A stretch of 64,000 bases of DNA from Halobacillus amylolyticus (lineage in GTDB: Bacteria; Bacillota; Bacilli; Bacillales; Halobacillaceae). Each line of letters starts with the position of its first letter. Position 1 is the stretch's first letter. Shown piece after piece: positions 18,045 through 27,074 of the stretch. The notes below the pieces were generated by a model. The model worked only from the letters and a program-made list of their open reading frames with translations, searched no databases and was not told the DNA's origin. Position numbers and translations under genes: made by a program. Where the stretch lies: positions 3,546,001 to 3,610,000 of the forward strand of contig NZ_CP095075.1 of the NCBI RefSeq assembly GCF_022921115.1. Reading direction: 5' to 3'.

Positions 18045-18494
18045 GTGTTAAAGCATGGCATTGGAAAAAGGTCTAATAAAGTAAAGAACACAGTTGAAAG
18101 AGGGGCTGTGAAAAAGTTTGCCGAAGCTATCGGCGACTTGCACCCCATTTTTATTTGTGAGGAAACTGGAAAACAATCGAGGTATAACCATAACATCGCT
18201 CCCCCTACGTTTCCCAGGGTGTTTGACTATGGAACCATCGAGGAGTTGAACTTGCCTTCGAAGGGTTTGATCCACGGAGAACAAATCTACCATTATGAAC
18301 GGCCACTAATGGTTGGAGAAGACATCCAATGTTATTCGGAAGTGAAAGATTACTATGAGAGAAATGGAAAAAGTGGAGAAATGGGATTTCTACTTTTGAA
18401 AAGGTATGGAGAAGATCTCGAAGGAAATCTCATTTTCACAGAAGAGCAGGTTGTCATTATAACTGAAGCGGTGCGGAAGGAGATGATGGTGTGA
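18045..18494 (+). CDS. MaoC-type hydratase, N-terminal-like subunit (FAS1-like dehydratase)
   Basis: This protein of about 149 residues carries the hotdog-fold N-terminal MaoC segment FAEAIGDLHPIFICEETG followed by IAPPTFPRVFDYG, the usual mark of MaoC_dehydrat_N proteins. It lacks the catalytic Asp/His pair of active R-hydratases. GTG 18045 is preferred because GAGGTGG lies 5 bp before it; an upstream GTG at 18036 overlaps that site. It overlaps the next MaoC gene by 4 bp (GTGA), which implies translational coupling and a stable pair. Such split pairs form heteromeric hydratases in the ChsH1/ChsH2 type of steroid side-chain degradation; whether this one does so is inference. Confidence 0.85.
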   Translation: MLKHGIGKRSNKVKNTVERGAVKKFAEAIGDLHPIFICEETGKQSRYNHNIAPPTFPRVFDYGTIEELNLPSKGLIHGEQIYHYERPLMVGEDIQCYSEVKDYYERNGKSGEMGFLLLKRYGEDLEGNLIFTEEQVVIITEAVRKEMMV

Positions 18495-18892
18495 AGGAAC
18501 TAAAAGATTTACAAATCGGTGAATCACTTCAGGATGTAACCCTTTCGCCAGTTTCCAGGCTTGACCTAATTAAGTATGCGGGTGCTTCAGGCGACTACAA
18601 CCCGATCCATACCATAGATGAGGAGGCAGAAAAGGCCGGCTTACCTGGCATCATTGCCCATGGAATGTGGACGATGGGCAATCTCGCAAAACTTTTCACC
18701 CCCTATTATGAAGAAGGGTTTATTGAAGACTACACGATTAGATTTAAAGGGATGGTCTTTTTAAATGACGTGGTCACATTGAATGCGACCTTGGATGATA
18801 ATGAGGAAGAGAAAATGAAATTTAAAGTGAACGCGACCAATCAAGATGGAAATGAAGTGATCAAAGGAAATGTGGTGCTTTGTAAAATTTGA
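18491..18892 (+). CDS. MaoC-type enoyl-CoA hydratase, catalytic subunit
   Basis: This 133-residue hotdog protein has the R-hydratase motif YAGASGDYNPIHTIDEEA, with likely catalytic Asp35 and His40, followed by the GIIAHGMWTM helix. It hydrates an enoyl-CoA to a 3-hydroxyacyl-CoA. It is translationally coupled to the upstream MaoC_N-like gene by GTGA overlap. The pair replaces the crotonase-type hydratase that the other beta-oxidation cluster in this window uses (57517). The hydration stereochemistry would be R, which implies an R-specific dehydrogenase, probably one of the adjacent SDRs. The substrate is unknown. Confidence 0.9.
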   Translation: MKELKDLQIGESLQDVTLSPVSRLDLIKYAGASGDYNPIHTIDEEAEKAGLPGIIAHGMWTMGNLAKLFTPYYEEGFIEDYTIRFKGMVFLNDVVTLNATLDDNEEEKMKFKVNATNQDGNEVIKGNVVLCKI

Positions 18893-18943
18893 ACACTAAG
18901 CTCTACATAAATGGTTGGTTATTTATAAGGAGGTGCTGAATGT

Positions 18944-20149
18944 ATGAACTTTGAATATACAGAAAAAGTTCAAGAATTGCAGAGAAAATTGAATGCATTT
19001 ATGGAGGAATACATTTATCCTAATGAGTCGGTTTATGAGGAACAGCTTAATAAGGAAGCACGCTTTGCTTCCGTTCCACCGATCATGGAAGAGTTAAAGG
19101 AAAAGGCGAAAGAAGCAGGATTATGGAATTTATTTTTGCCTGATAGTGAGTATGGAGCTGGGTTGACAAACGTGGAATATGCTCCCTTATGTGAAATCAT
19201 GGGTCGCTCAAGCATTGCTCCGGAAGTTTTTAACTGTGCCGCGCCCGATACAGGCAATATGGAGCTCCTTGAGCGGTATGGTTCCAAGGAGCAAAAGGAA
19301 AAGTGGTTAACTCCATTATTAGATGGGGAAATCCGGTCTTGTTTTTCCATGACGGAACCTGACGTCGCTTCATCGGATGCCACGAACATTAAGACAAGTA
19401 TTATTCGAGATGGTGATGAGTATGTCATCAATGGGACGAAATGGTGGTCATCTGGAGCGGGAGACCCGCGATGTAAAATAGCGATCGTGATGGGCAAAAA
19501 TGATCCAGATGCTCCTAAGCACGAGCAGCAATCGATGATTCTTGTTCCTCTCGATACGGCTGGGGTTGATATTAAGAGAACTCTTCCGGTCTTTGGTTAT
19601 GACCACGCCCCACATGGTCACGCTGAAATTGAATTCAAAAATGTGCGCGTTCCCGCTGCCAACCTGATATGGGGAGAAGGGAAAGGGTTTGCCATTGCCC
19701 AGGGAAGGCTCGGGCCGGGAAGAATCCATCATTGTATGAGGACAATTGGTGCCGCGGAGAGAGCATTAGAAGATATGTGCAAACGTGTAAATGAACGGGA
19801 GGCTTTTGGTAAAAAGCTTGCTGATCAAGGTGTGATTGGAGAATGGATTGCGGATTCGAGAATTGATATAGAACAGGCTCGGTTACTTACATTAAAAGCC
19901 GCCTATATGATGGATACAGTTGGAAATAAGGAAGCGAAGGCAGAAATCGCCATGATTAAAGTCATAGCTCCCAACATGGCACTGAAAGTAATCGATCGGG
20001 CGATTCAAGCCTTCGGAGCAGCAGGCGTCAGCGATGATTATTCATTGGCAGCCAAATGGGCAAACATTCGAACATTACGTTTAGCGGATGGACCTGATGA
20101 AGTCCACCGTAGAGCAGTTGCGAAATATGAGCTGAGAAAGAACCAATAA
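18944..20149 (+). CDS. Acyl-CoA dehydrogenase, ACAD10/11-like
   Basis: This 401-residue acyl-CoA dehydrogenase has [18 protein letters not shown] for the FAD loop, [12 protein letters not shown], and a C-terminal [18 protein letters not shown] in which aspartate replaces the usual catalytic glutamate. The ADGPDEVH ending is characteristic of the ACAD10/11 and long/branched-chain group. It starts at ATG 18944 behind AAGGAGGTG. It follows the MaoC pair by 51 bp. Having two dissimilar acyl-CoA dehydrogenases beside a split hydratase resembles bulky-substrate pathways. Whether it forms a heteromer with the 15961 protein is not shown by the sequence. Confidence 0.93.
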   Translation: MNFEYTEKVQELQRKLNAFMEEYIYPNESVYEEQLNKEARFASVPPIMEELKEKAKEAGLWNLFLPDSEYGAGLTNVEYAPLCEIMGRSSIAPEVFNCAAPDTGNMELLERYGSKEQKEKWLTPLLDGEIRSCFSMTEPDVASSDATNIKTSIIRDGDEYVINGTKWWSSGAGDPRCKIAIVMGKNDPDAPKHEQQSMILVPLDTAGVDIKRTLPVFGYDHAPHGHAEIEFKNVRVPAANLIWGEGKGFAIAQGRLGPGRIHHCMRTIGAAERALEDMCKRVNEREAFGKKLADQGVIGEWIADSRIDIEQARLLTLKAAYMMDTVGNKEAKAEIAMIKVIAPNMALKVIDRAIQAFGAAGVSDDYSLAAKWANIRTLRLADGPDEVHRRAVAKYELRKNQ

Positions 20150-20168
20150 CGATCAAGGGGGAAAGTCC

Positions 20169-20942
20169 GTGCATATAAAGGAACTGTTTGACCTTTCGGG
20201 GAAAACCGCGATTGTAACTGGTGGAGGTAGAGGGTTAGGAAAACAGATCGCTGAAGGATTTGCCGAGTCAGGGGCTAATGTTGTTGTCTGCTCAAGGAAG
20301 GAAGGGGCATGTCAGGAAGTCAGCGAACAACTGACTAAATTGGGCGTGAAATCACTCGCATTAAAATGTGATATCACGAATTCTGATGATATCCAACATG
20401 TAGTGGATAAGACCGTGGAGCAATTCGGGCGCATTGATATTCTTGTGAACAACAGTGGTGCTACTTGGGGAGCTCCTGTTGAAGAGATGCCGATAGAAGC
20501 ATGGCAAAAAGTCATCAATGTAAATGTGACGGGAACATTTCTGATGTCCCAAGCCGTCGGAAAGGTCATGCTTGAGCAAGAGGCAGGAAAAATTATTAAT
20601 ATTGCTTCTGTTGCAGGGCTAAAAGGCTCAAACCCAGAGTATATGGATACCATCGGCTATAATTCCAGCAAAGGAGCGGTCATTACGTTTACGAAAGATT
20701 TGGCCGTCAAATGGGGGCCAAGGGGTATTTATGTAAATGCCATTGCCCCAGGATTTTTCCCTACTAAAATGTCCAAGGTATTAATTGAAAAAGGGGAAGA
20801 TGCTTTCCTAAAAGGGACACCCTTAAGAAAGTTCGGTTCAGAAAATGATTTGAAAGGTGCGGCGGTATTCCTTGCTTCCCCTGCATCAGATTATATTACT
20901 GGAGATATTATGGTCGTAGATGGTGGTTCTCATGCGATGTAA
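20169..20942 (+). CDS. SDR-family oxidoreductase
   Basis: This 257-residue SDR starts at GTG 20169 behind AAGGGGGAAAG. It shows TGGGRGLGKQ, NNSGATWG and an active site with ASVAG, YNSSK. It is closely related to the broken SDR at 45513-46387: both share SGTTWG/SGATWG, EEMP-EAWQKV and GIYVNAIAPGFFPTKM. That pair shows a duplicated function in the two acyl catabolic clusters. It probably oxidises a 3-hydroxyacyl-CoA or an alcohol intermediate. The gene is co-directional and sits 36 bp before the thiolase. Confidence 0.92.
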   Translation: MHIKELFDLSGKTAIVTGGGRGLGKQIAEGFAESGANVVVCSRKEGACQEVSEQLTKLGVKSLALKCDITNSDDIQHVVDKTVEQFGRIDILVNNSGATWGAPVEEMPIEAWQKVINVNVTGTFLMSQAVGKVMLEQEAGKIINIASVAGLKGSNPEYMDTIGYNSSKGAVITFTKDLAVKWGPRGIYVNAIAPGFFPTKMSKVLIEKGEDAFLKGTPLRKFGSENDLKGAAVFLASPASDYITGDIMVVDGGSHAM

Positions 20943-20978
20943 TCACCTTAATAAACAGTGTAAGGGAGCGGAAAATAG

Positions 20979-22148
20979 ATGAAAAGAGATGCAGTAATCG
21001 TATCAGCTGTTCGAACAGCTATTGGCAGACAAGGTGGAACGCTGGCTTCCATACCAGCCCATGTCTTAGGAGCAGAAGTTATCAAAGAGTCGATAAAACG
21101 TGCGGGAGTTTCACCAGAGCTGATTGAAGATGTGATATTTGGGAATGTCTTGAGCGGCGGAGGAAATATTGCTAGATTATCCGCCTTACAAACAGGACTT
21201 TCTATCCATTTGCCTGGATTGACGGTTGATCGTCAATGTGGGTCAGGATTAAATGCTGTAAATCTAGCAGCACAGGCCATTCGGTCAGGGGATGGGGATG
21301 TGTACGTGGCAGGCGGAACAGAAAGTATGAGTCGAGCACCCTATTTAATGGAGCGTCCTGAGAAGGCGTATAGCCCCGTACCCCCTAAATTTAGAAAATC
21401 ACAGCTGTCACCTGAGGAAATAGGCGATCCGCCAATGGGGATTACGGCTGAAAATCTCTCAGATAAATACAAGGTTAGCAGAGAAGAACAAGATGAATTT
21501 GCTTACCAAAGCCAGCAGCGAATGGCAAGTGCGATAGAAGAGGGACGGTTTGAAGAGCAGATTGTACCTTTGAGTGTCCCCGTTCGAAAAAGAGATCCGA
21601 TTGAATTCAAAACGGATGAACATCCAAGACCGCAAACAACTCTGGAGGCTTTATCTAAACTCAGACCGGCTTTCCTTGAAGGCGGGTCAGTGACCGCTGG
21701 GAATAGTTCTGGTTTAAATGATGCAGCTTCTGCGCTGACATTGATGTCCAGAGAAAAAGCGGAGGAATTGGGATTAACTCCTTTAGTCACTGTGCGCGAA
21801 TCTGCAGTAGCAGGAGTGGACCCAAATATCATGGGGATTGGTCCGGTTCCTGCGACGAAGAAGGTTTTGCAAAAGTCAGGGCTTACGCTTGAGGATATGG
21901 ACATCATCGAAATCAATGAAGCCTTTGCCGGGCAGGTGCTTGCCTGTAATAGGGAACTTGAGATGAACCTCGATAAAGTCAACGTCAATGGCGGCGCGAT
22001 TGCCCATGGACACCCGCTTGGCGCAACAGGAGCCATATTAACAACGAAAGCGATTTACGAACTGGAACGGTCAGGTGGCAGATATGCTCTTATCACGGCA
22101 TGTATCGGCGGCGGTCAGGGAATTGCAACCATTATCGAACGTGCATAA
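20979..22148 (+). CDS. Acetyl-CoA acetyltransferase (thiolase)
   Basis: This 389-residue thiolase cleaves a 3-oxoacyl-CoA with CoA. The acyl-accepting Cys87 lies in DRQCGSG, the histidine is in NGGAIAHGHPLGATGA and the second cysteine is in TACIGGGQG. It completes the beta-oxidation set of this cluster. A 36-bp gap follows the SDR and 78 bp precede the TetR gene. It shares architecture with the second thiolase at 56081, from which it differs in many residues, so they may have separate chain preferences. Confidence 0.94.
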   Translation: MKRDAVIVSAVRTAIGRQGGTLASIPAHVLGAEVIKESIKRAGVSPELIEDVIFGNVLSGGGNIARLSALQTGLSIHLPGLTVDRQCGSGLNAVNLAAQAIRSGDGDVYVAGGTESMSRAPYLMERPEKAYSPVPPKFRKSQLSPEEIGDPPMGITAENLSDKYKVSREEQDEFAYQSQQRMASAIEEGRFEEQIVPLSVPVRKRDPIEFKTDEHPRPQTTLEALSKLRPAFLEGGSVTAGNSSGLNDAASALTLMSREKAEELGLTPLVTVRESAVAGVDPNIMGIGPVPATKKVLQKSGLTLEDMDIIEINEAFAGQVLACNRELEMNLDKVNVNGGAIAHGHPLGATGAILTTKAIYELERSGGRYALITACIGGGQGIATIIERA

Positions 22149-22177
22149 TACCTGGGTAAAGCTTTAAATAGAGTGGT

Positions 22178-22209
22178 TTAGATATGATATACTTTTATAA
22201 CATATCTAA
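22178..22209. promoter_or_regulatory. Inverted repeat around TetR gene promoter
   Basis: TTAGATATG (22178-22186) and CATATCTAA (22201-22209) form a perfect 9-bp inverted repeat with a 14-bp spacer holding a TATACT box (22188-22193). It sits 18 bp before the TetR start codon, which suits autoregulation. It is a different motif from the operators at 15858 and 22834. Confidence 0.5.
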
Positions 22210-22226
22210 GTGAGGGGAACATTCTA

Positions 22227-22796
22227 ATGAGACAAAAGATTATAGATAAGAGTATTGGTTTATTTGATAGAAAAGGGTTCACGGAAACATCGATCCAGGA
22301 TATTGTGGATGAACTCGAGGTGACAAAAGGAACGTTTTATTACTATTTCAAAAGTAAACAAGAACTGCTTCGTGATATCCACCTCGGCTTTATTGAATAT
22401 TTGCTGAAACACCAAGAAGTTATTATAAGTGATGACTCTAAGGATAGCAGGACAAAACTTCACGATGCGATTTACATGATTATTCACAGCATTAAACATC
22501 GGAAGCAAAGCGCCAGAATTTTTTTTAGGGAAATGCGAAATCTTGGCCCTGAGTACCTTGAACAGAATGTGGAAAAAAGGGATCAGTTTCGAAAGAATTT
22601 GCAGGGGCTCATAGAAGAAGGGATAAGCAAAGGGGAGTTTCAAAGTGATCTGAACGCCGATATGATTACTCGCGGTATTCTTGGGGTGACGAACTGGAGT
22701 TACTATTGGTTCAATCCTGAAGGAAGCGTTTCAGATGAAGAGCTTGCCCACATTTATCTTGAGATGATTTTAAATGGGATTAATAAAAAAGATTAA
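22227..22796 (+). CDS. TetR/AcrR-family transcriptional regulator
   Basis: This 189-residue regulator has an N-terminal helix-turn-helix, with TSIQDIVDELEVTKGTFYYYFKSK at about residues 20-45, and a C-terminal ligand-binding domain. TetR proteins of this type (for example FadR/YsiA and PaaR-like) usually sense acyl-CoAs. It stands in the middle of the acyl-CoA catabolic cluster, with the operator-like palindrome immediately after its stop codon and another upstream of the first cluster gene. I infer that it represses the cluster and is released by a CoA thioester. Start ATG 22227 follows a GAGGGG site. Confidence 0.9.
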   Translation: MRQKIIDKSIGLFDRKGFTETSIQDIVDELEVTKGTFYYYFKSKQELLRDIHLGFIEYLLKHQEVIISDDSKDSRTKLHDAIYMIIHSIKHRKQSARIFFREMRNLGPEYLEQNVEKRDQFRKNLQGLIEEGISKGEFQSDLNADMITRGILGVTNWSYYWFNPEGSVSDEELAHIYLEMILNGINKKD

Positions 22797-22833
22797 CCCC
22801 ATTTGGAGCATCCTGTAAGCATGAATAAAGGTA

Positions 22834-22855
22834 GCATACTGACTAGTTGGTTTGT
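22834..22855. promoter_or_regulatory. TetR-type operator before thioesterase gene
   Basis: CATACTGACTAGTTGGTTTG (22835-22854) matches the 15858-15879 palindrome at 17 of 22 positions. It lies between the TetR gene stop and the thioesterase start, in the same cluster. Confidence 0.65.
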
Positions 22856-22880
22856 TCAATGAAGATTGGAGGTGAAATTC

Positions 22881-23282
22881 ATGAGCTATGATATAGATGT
22901 CACAGTAAGGTTTTGTGAAACAGACGCTGCTGGGCATGTGAATAATACGAGTTACTTCATTTATTTAGAAGAAGCACGCGGGAAGTATTTTGAAAATGTT
23001 CTACCGGATAATGAAACGTCGGGAAGGTTTATTATAGCTGGGACGGAGTGTAACTTTCTGAGTCAAGCCTATTTTAATCAAAGATTGACTGTTTCCACAT
23101 GGGTTTCGAAAATAGGGACGAAGAGTTTCCGTTTCAACCATAGCATTAAGGCAGCTGACACGGGAGTCTTGATTGCTGAAGCCGAAGCAGCTATTGTTTG
23201 TTTCAATTATGAGGAGCAAAAGAGTGAACCTATCCCATCATCGATCAGGAAAGTGTTAGAAGAACAGCTAGTGGCCAATTAG
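22881..23282 (+). CDS. Acyl-CoA thioesterase (4HBT hotdog)
   Basis: This 133-residue protein resembles 4-hydroxybenzoyl-CoA-type thioesterases. The motif RFCETDAAGHVNNTSYFIYLEEAR contains the Asp expected for the family. It starts at ATG 22881, with GGAGGTG at 22869-22875 giving 5 bp spacing; the in-frame TTG at 22866 lacks a site. Hydrolysis of an acyl-CoA would recycle CoA or release an end-product acid. It follows the TetR gene and operator, and precedes an SDR. Substrate is unknown. Confidence 0.88.
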   Translation: MSYDIDVTVRFCETDAAGHVNNTSYFIYLEEARGKYFENVLPDNETSGRFIIAGTECNFLSQAYFNQRLTVSTWVSKIGTKSFRFNHSIKAADTGVLIAEAEAAIVCFNYEEQKSEPIPSSIRKVLEEQLVAN

Positions 23283-23342
23283 CGGTGGCACACTTTTGGG
23301 TTATGATCACAGAACGACGAATAGAAAGGATGGTGGACAGAA

Positions 23343-24131
23343 TTGAATAGATTTATAGATTCCATAGCGGTTGTGACAGGAGCAGGTAGTGGTATCGGTG
23401 AGCAGACAGCCATTCAATTGGCTAATCAAGGAGCAAGGATAGTATTAGTTGGGCGCACATCCTCTAAGCTTGAGAGAGTGGCAGATACAATCAATAACGC
23501 TTTGCCTGAACCCGTTGCAGAAGTTTTTACTGCTGATGTGACAAAGGAAGAAGATGTTCAGGAACTTGGACAATTTATTCAACAAAAGTATGGCGACCTC
23601 CATGTGTTGATTAATAATGCCGGGGCTTCAGGTAAATCTACTATATTAGAGATGGAAGCAAGTGAATGGGAGCGGATTCAGGACACAAACTTAAAAAGTG
23701 TCTTCCTCGTATCGAAAATACTTGGTAAGATTATCATAGAAGGCAGTGAGCAAGCGGGACAGAACGGCAATACAACGAACCGTTCCATTGTCAATGTTGC
23801 TTCGTTGTCAGGTCATAAGGCGGGGGCAAAGATTCCCCATTACAGCTCTTCTAAAGCAGCGGTGATTAATTTTACAAAAGCGTTAGCAGTGGAGTTTGCC
23901 CCCTATGGAATACGGGTCAATTCCGTATCCCCCGGGTTTGCTGAAACACCACTGACTGAAGAAGGATTAAAGAATAAGCGATTTGAAGAAGCCATTCAGA
24001 GGAATACAGCGTTGAACCGGGTTGGTAAACCAGAAGAAATTGCCAGTGTCATTTCATTTGCAGCCTCGAGTGGGGCTTCTTATATGACAGGAACCGATCT
24101 ATTAGTAGATGGTGGATGGCTAGTTACGTAA
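23343..24131 (+). CDS. SDR-family oxidoreductase
   Basis: This 262-residue SDR starts at TTG 23343 behind GGATGGTGG. It shows TGAGSGIGEQ, NNAGAS, the catalytic VNVASLSG, HYSSSKAA, and the tail TDLLVDGGWLVT. It is the third SDR of this cluster and belongs to the classical group that often acts on hydroxyacyl-CoAs or alcohols. It is the last gene before a 268-bp regulatory gap ahead of the acyl-CoA ligase. The TTG start is unusual but the reading frame, spacing and the Rossmann motif support it. Confidence 0.9.
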   Translation: MNRFIDSIAVVTGAGSGIGEQTAIQLANQGARIVLVGRTSSKLERVADTINNALPEPVAEVFTADVTKEEDVQELGQFIQQKYGDLHVLINNAGASGKSTILEMEASEWERIQDTNLKSVFLVSKILGKIIIEGSEQAGQNGNTTNRSIVNVASLSGHKAGAKIPHYSSSKAAVINFTKALAVEFAPYGIRVNSVSPGFAETPLTEEGLKNKRFEEAIQRNTALNRVGKPEEIASVISFAASSGASYMTGTDLLVDGGWLVT

Positions 24132-24210
24132 AGTAATAGAATAAAATGCACCTAAAATTTACAGAAAATTATCTTTATTCAAAATACAGGTGTCTCTTTT
24201 TGAATTAAAA

Positions 24211-24296
24211 TGATAGCGTTTTCAAAAGGTTTTGATGATTTGGTAGTTGGAAGTGCCTTGTTTATATTTGCACGTGACGGAAACTTTACGTGAGGG
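24211..24296 (+). promoter_or_regulatory. cre-like site, sigma-A promoter and ACGTGA repeats before ligase
   Basis: TGATAGCGTTTTCA (24211-24224) matches the CcpA consensus TGWAANCGNTNWCA at all but one informative position. TTGGTA (24240-24245) and TATATT (24263-24268) with 17 bp between give a fair promoter. ACGTGACGG (24272) and ACGTGAGGG (24288) are direct repeats 16 bp apart around the expected start. The rest of the 24132-24399 gap has no gene. Confidence 0.55.
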
Positions 24297-24399
24297 GAAG
24301 AGCCGTTTAAATAGCGGGTCATCCATAAGGGAGCCGTTGCCTAGTAAGCTACTCGGTCATCTACCAAAAAATTTCCGATAGTAAAAAGGAGAGATACTC

Positions 24400-26079
24400 A
24401 TGCAAACCCGCCACTTTGAATTCTGGCCAAAATTATCAAAGTCCATAACTTTTCCTGAGACTCCTCTTATTGATAATCTAACGGTTTCTGCGGCCAGATA
24501 TCCTAATCACGAGGCGATTTATTATTATGGCCAAACTATAACGTATCGTCAGCTGATGAAAGAGGTTGAATCTCTGGCTGGATACTTGCAGCAAAACTTA
24601 GGGGTTGCAAATGGGGAAAAAGTATTGTTGTTTATGCAAAATTCTCCTCAGTTTGTGATCGGTTATTATGCGATTTTAAGAGCGGGAGCTGTTGTGGTCC
24701 CGATCAACCCGATGCTGAAGACCAATGAGCTTGAATTTTATGTGAAGGATTGCGGAATCGAAAATGGAATCATCGGTCAAGAGCTGGTTGAACAAGTGCA
24801 ACCTTTAGTGGATAGCACCTCACTCCAAAACCTTGTGATCGCATCTTATTCGGATTACAAGGGGGAAGATTTTGACGAAATGTTACCGGCAGAAGTGGCC
24901 GCTCCTCGAGCATCCTTTGATCATCCCCATTTCTTCTTGTGGGAGGATGCCATACAAGCAGGGGCTAGGCCTGGCAATCAAAATAGCAATGCCGATGACC
25001 TTGCTGTTCTCCCTTATACTTCGGGAACAACTGGTCTTCCTAAAGGGTGCATGCATACGAACCGAACCGTCCAGGCGAATACAGTGGGAGCGTATCACTG
25101 GTCTCGTTCGACAACTCATTCGAAGAGTCTTATGACATTACCATTGTTTCACGTAACGGGTATGGTCCACAGCATGCATATGCCGATTTTCAGCGGAAGT
25201 ACCATGGTGATTATGACGAGGTGGAACCGTGAAACAGCAAGGAGACTGATAAAAGAACAACGATGTACGCACTGGGTGACCATTAGTACGATGTTAATTG
25301 ATTTCCTTGCCAATCCTGATGTGAAAGCAGAGGATCTTACTTCATTGCTAGGCATTTCTGGAGGAGGAGCTGCCTTCCCTAAAGCTGTTGGAGAGAAGCT
25401 GTATCAACTAACTGGCCTTGAGTTTGCGGAAGGCTATGGTTTGTCCGAGACGATTGCTCAAACACACTTTAATCCACCTGAGCGCCCGAAAATGCAATGC
25501 CTAGGAATCCCTTCGTTTGATGTAGATTCTCGTATTATAGATCCAGTAACAAATGAAGAAGTTAGAACAGATGAAATAGGGGAAATTGTTGTTAATGGCC
25601 CCCAGGTTATGGTCGGTTACTATAATCGGGAAGATGAAAATGAAGCGTCGTTTATCGAACTTGAAGGGAAATCTTTCTTCAGGACAGGTGATATAGGTCG
25701 TGTTGATGAAGAGGGATATTTCTTCATTGTCGACCGTGTCAAACGAATGATCAACGCTTCAGGGTATAACGTTTGGCCTACAGAAGTGGAATCCTATCTA
25801 TATGATCATCATGCTGTCAAGCAAGCCTGTGTGGTTGGAATCCCCGATCCACGCAAAGGGGAGAACATTAAAGCTTTCGTTATTTTGAATGAAGAGTTCG
25901 AAGGAGAAATAACGGAAGAGGAAATTATTGAATGGTCTAAGCAACATATGGCTGCTTATAAATATCCCCGTGTTGTTGAATTTAAAAAGGAATTTCCGAC
26001 AACGAACAGCGGTAAAATTTTATGGCGTAAGCTGCAGGAAGAGGAAAAAGAAAAAGTCGAGGGGACAAATAAGTCGTAA
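24400..26079 (+). CDS. AMP-dependent acyl-CoA synthetase/ligase
   Basis: This 559-residue ANL-superfamily enzyme activates a carboxylic acid to its CoA thioester with ATP. The P-loop is YTSGTTGLPKGCM, the A5-like motif is EGYGLSET, the FFRTGDIG aspartate follows, and the C-terminal catalytic lysine is in NSGKILWRK. It stands directly upstream of the Liv-type ABC importer, an arrangement common for carboxylate or aromatic-acid uptake followed by CoA activation. A terminator-like hairpin separates it from livH. The acyl substrate is not fixed by sequence. Confidence 0.93.
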   Translation: MQTRHFEFWPKLSKSITFPETPLIDNLTVSAARYPNHEAIYYYGQTITYRQLMKEVESLAGYLQQNLGVANGEKVLLFMQNSPQFVIGYYAILRAGAVVVPINPMLKTNELEFYVKDCGIENGIIGQELVEQVQPLVDSTSLQNLVIASYSDYKGEDFDEMLPAEVAAPRASFDHPHFFLWEDAIQAGARPGNQNSNADDLAVLPYTSGTTGLPKGCMHTNRTVQANTVGAYHWSRSTTHSKSLMTLPLFHVTGMVHSMHMPIFSGSTMVIMTRWNRETARRLIKEQRCTHWVTISTMLIDFLANPDVKAEDLTSLLGISGGGAAFPKAVGEKLYQLTGLEFAEGYGLSETIAQTHFNPPERPKMQCLGIPSFDVDSRIIDPVTNEEVRTDEIGEIVVNGPQVMVGYYNREDENEASFIELEGKSFFRTGDIGRVDEEGYFFIVDRVKRMINASGYNVWPTEVESYLYDHHAVKQACVVGIPDPRKGENIKAFVILNEEFEGEITEEEIIEWSKQHMAAYKYPRVVEFKKEFPTTNSGKILWRKLQEEEKEKVEGTNKS

Positions 26080-26122
26080 TCGACAAGTTGCTGGGTAGCT
26101 GGCAATTAATAATTGTTTAAGC

Positions 26123-26178
26123 AAATGGGGTCAGTATTGCCCATAAGCAAAAGCAAGTTCAATCTGGCCTCATTTTAC
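26123..26178 (+). terminator. Terminator-like hairpin between ligase and ABC operon
   Basis: AAATGGGGTCAG (26123-26134) pairs with CTGGCCTCATTT (26164-26175) with two G-U pairs, followed by T-rich sequence. The loop is long (29 nt), so it could also be an attenuator. Confidence 0.5.
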
Positions 26179-26210
26179 TTTGAAAAATAAGTGGCTAAAG
26201 GGGGAGTAAA

Positions 26211-27074
26211 ATGGATATTTTAACACAGCAACTTTTTAATGGGTTAACAATAGGAAGTGTTTATAGCCTGGTAGCTTTAGGTTTAACCCTCGTTTATGGT
26301 ATTTTACACATTCCTAACTTTGCCCATGGAGCTTTGTATATGCTTGGGGCTTATATAACGTTAACATCAATGCTTTTATGGGATTTTAATTACTGGCTGG
26401 CCATGGCCATTTCCGTTCTAGTCGTTGGATTGCTTGGTGTATTAATGGATCGCCTTGTTTTTCATCAGTTGAGAAATGCACCTCCTATACACGACAAAAT
26501 CGCTGCGATTGGTATATTATTGTTTCTCGAAGCCTTAGCTCAGTTAATTTGGGGAGCTGATTATCGTAGTATGGATACGCCTTACGGGGAGGTTATCAAT
26601 GCTTTTGGTTTAACTGTGACCATGCAAAGGGTTCTCATAAACATTGGGGCGATTGCTGTCATGATTATGTTATACCTGTTTTTGAAAAAGACATTCATTG
26701 GTTCAACGATTATCGCGATGGCTCAAAATCGTCAAGGCGCCCATCTGGTAGGAATTAATACAAATAAAGTTGCCATGTTGACCTTTATGATCTCTGGCGC
26801 GTTAGCCGCTATTGCTGCTTCGCTTTCGGCACCTATTAATCTGGTTTTCCCTGGCATGGGACACCTGGTTATTTTGAAAGCCTTTGTCATTATCATTCTC
26901 GGAGGCATGGGGAGTATTCCTGGTGCGATTCTCGGTGGCTACATTCTCGGCTTCAGCGAGAGCCTCGGTGCTACTTATATATCAAGCGATTATAAAGACA
27001 TCATTGCCTTTGTGTTATTAATCATCATTCTATCATTTAAGCCAAAAGGGTTATTTTCCAGGGAGGGATTCTAA
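26211..27074 (+). CDS. livH: Liv-type ABC transporter permease (LivH)
   Basis: This 287-residue permease has about eight hydrophobic helices and the LivH signatures GLTIGSVYSLVALGLTLVYG and, near the C-terminus, a GGMGSIPGAILGG loop. With LivM it forms the transmembrane pore of a branched-chain amino acid-type importer. The five following genes complete the system. The stop codon abuts the start codon of the LivM gene directly (TAA 27072-27074, ATG 27075). In the catabolic context the solute may be a carboxylic acid and not an amino acid, because related importers carry aromatic acids. Confidence 0.93.
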   Translation: MDILTQQLFNGLTIGSVYSLVALGLTLVYGILHIPNFAHGALYMLGAYITLTSMLLWDFNYWLAMAISVLVVGLLGVLMDRLVFHQLRNAPPIHDKIAAIGILLFLEALAQLIWGADYRSMDTPYGEVINAFGLTVTMQRVLINIGAIAVMIMLYLFLKKTFIGSTIIAMAQNRQGAHLVGINTNKVAMLTFMISGALAAIAASLSAPINLVFPGMGHLVILKAFVIIILGGMGSIPGAILGGYILGFSESLGATYISSDYKDIIAFVLLIIILSFKPKGLFSREGF

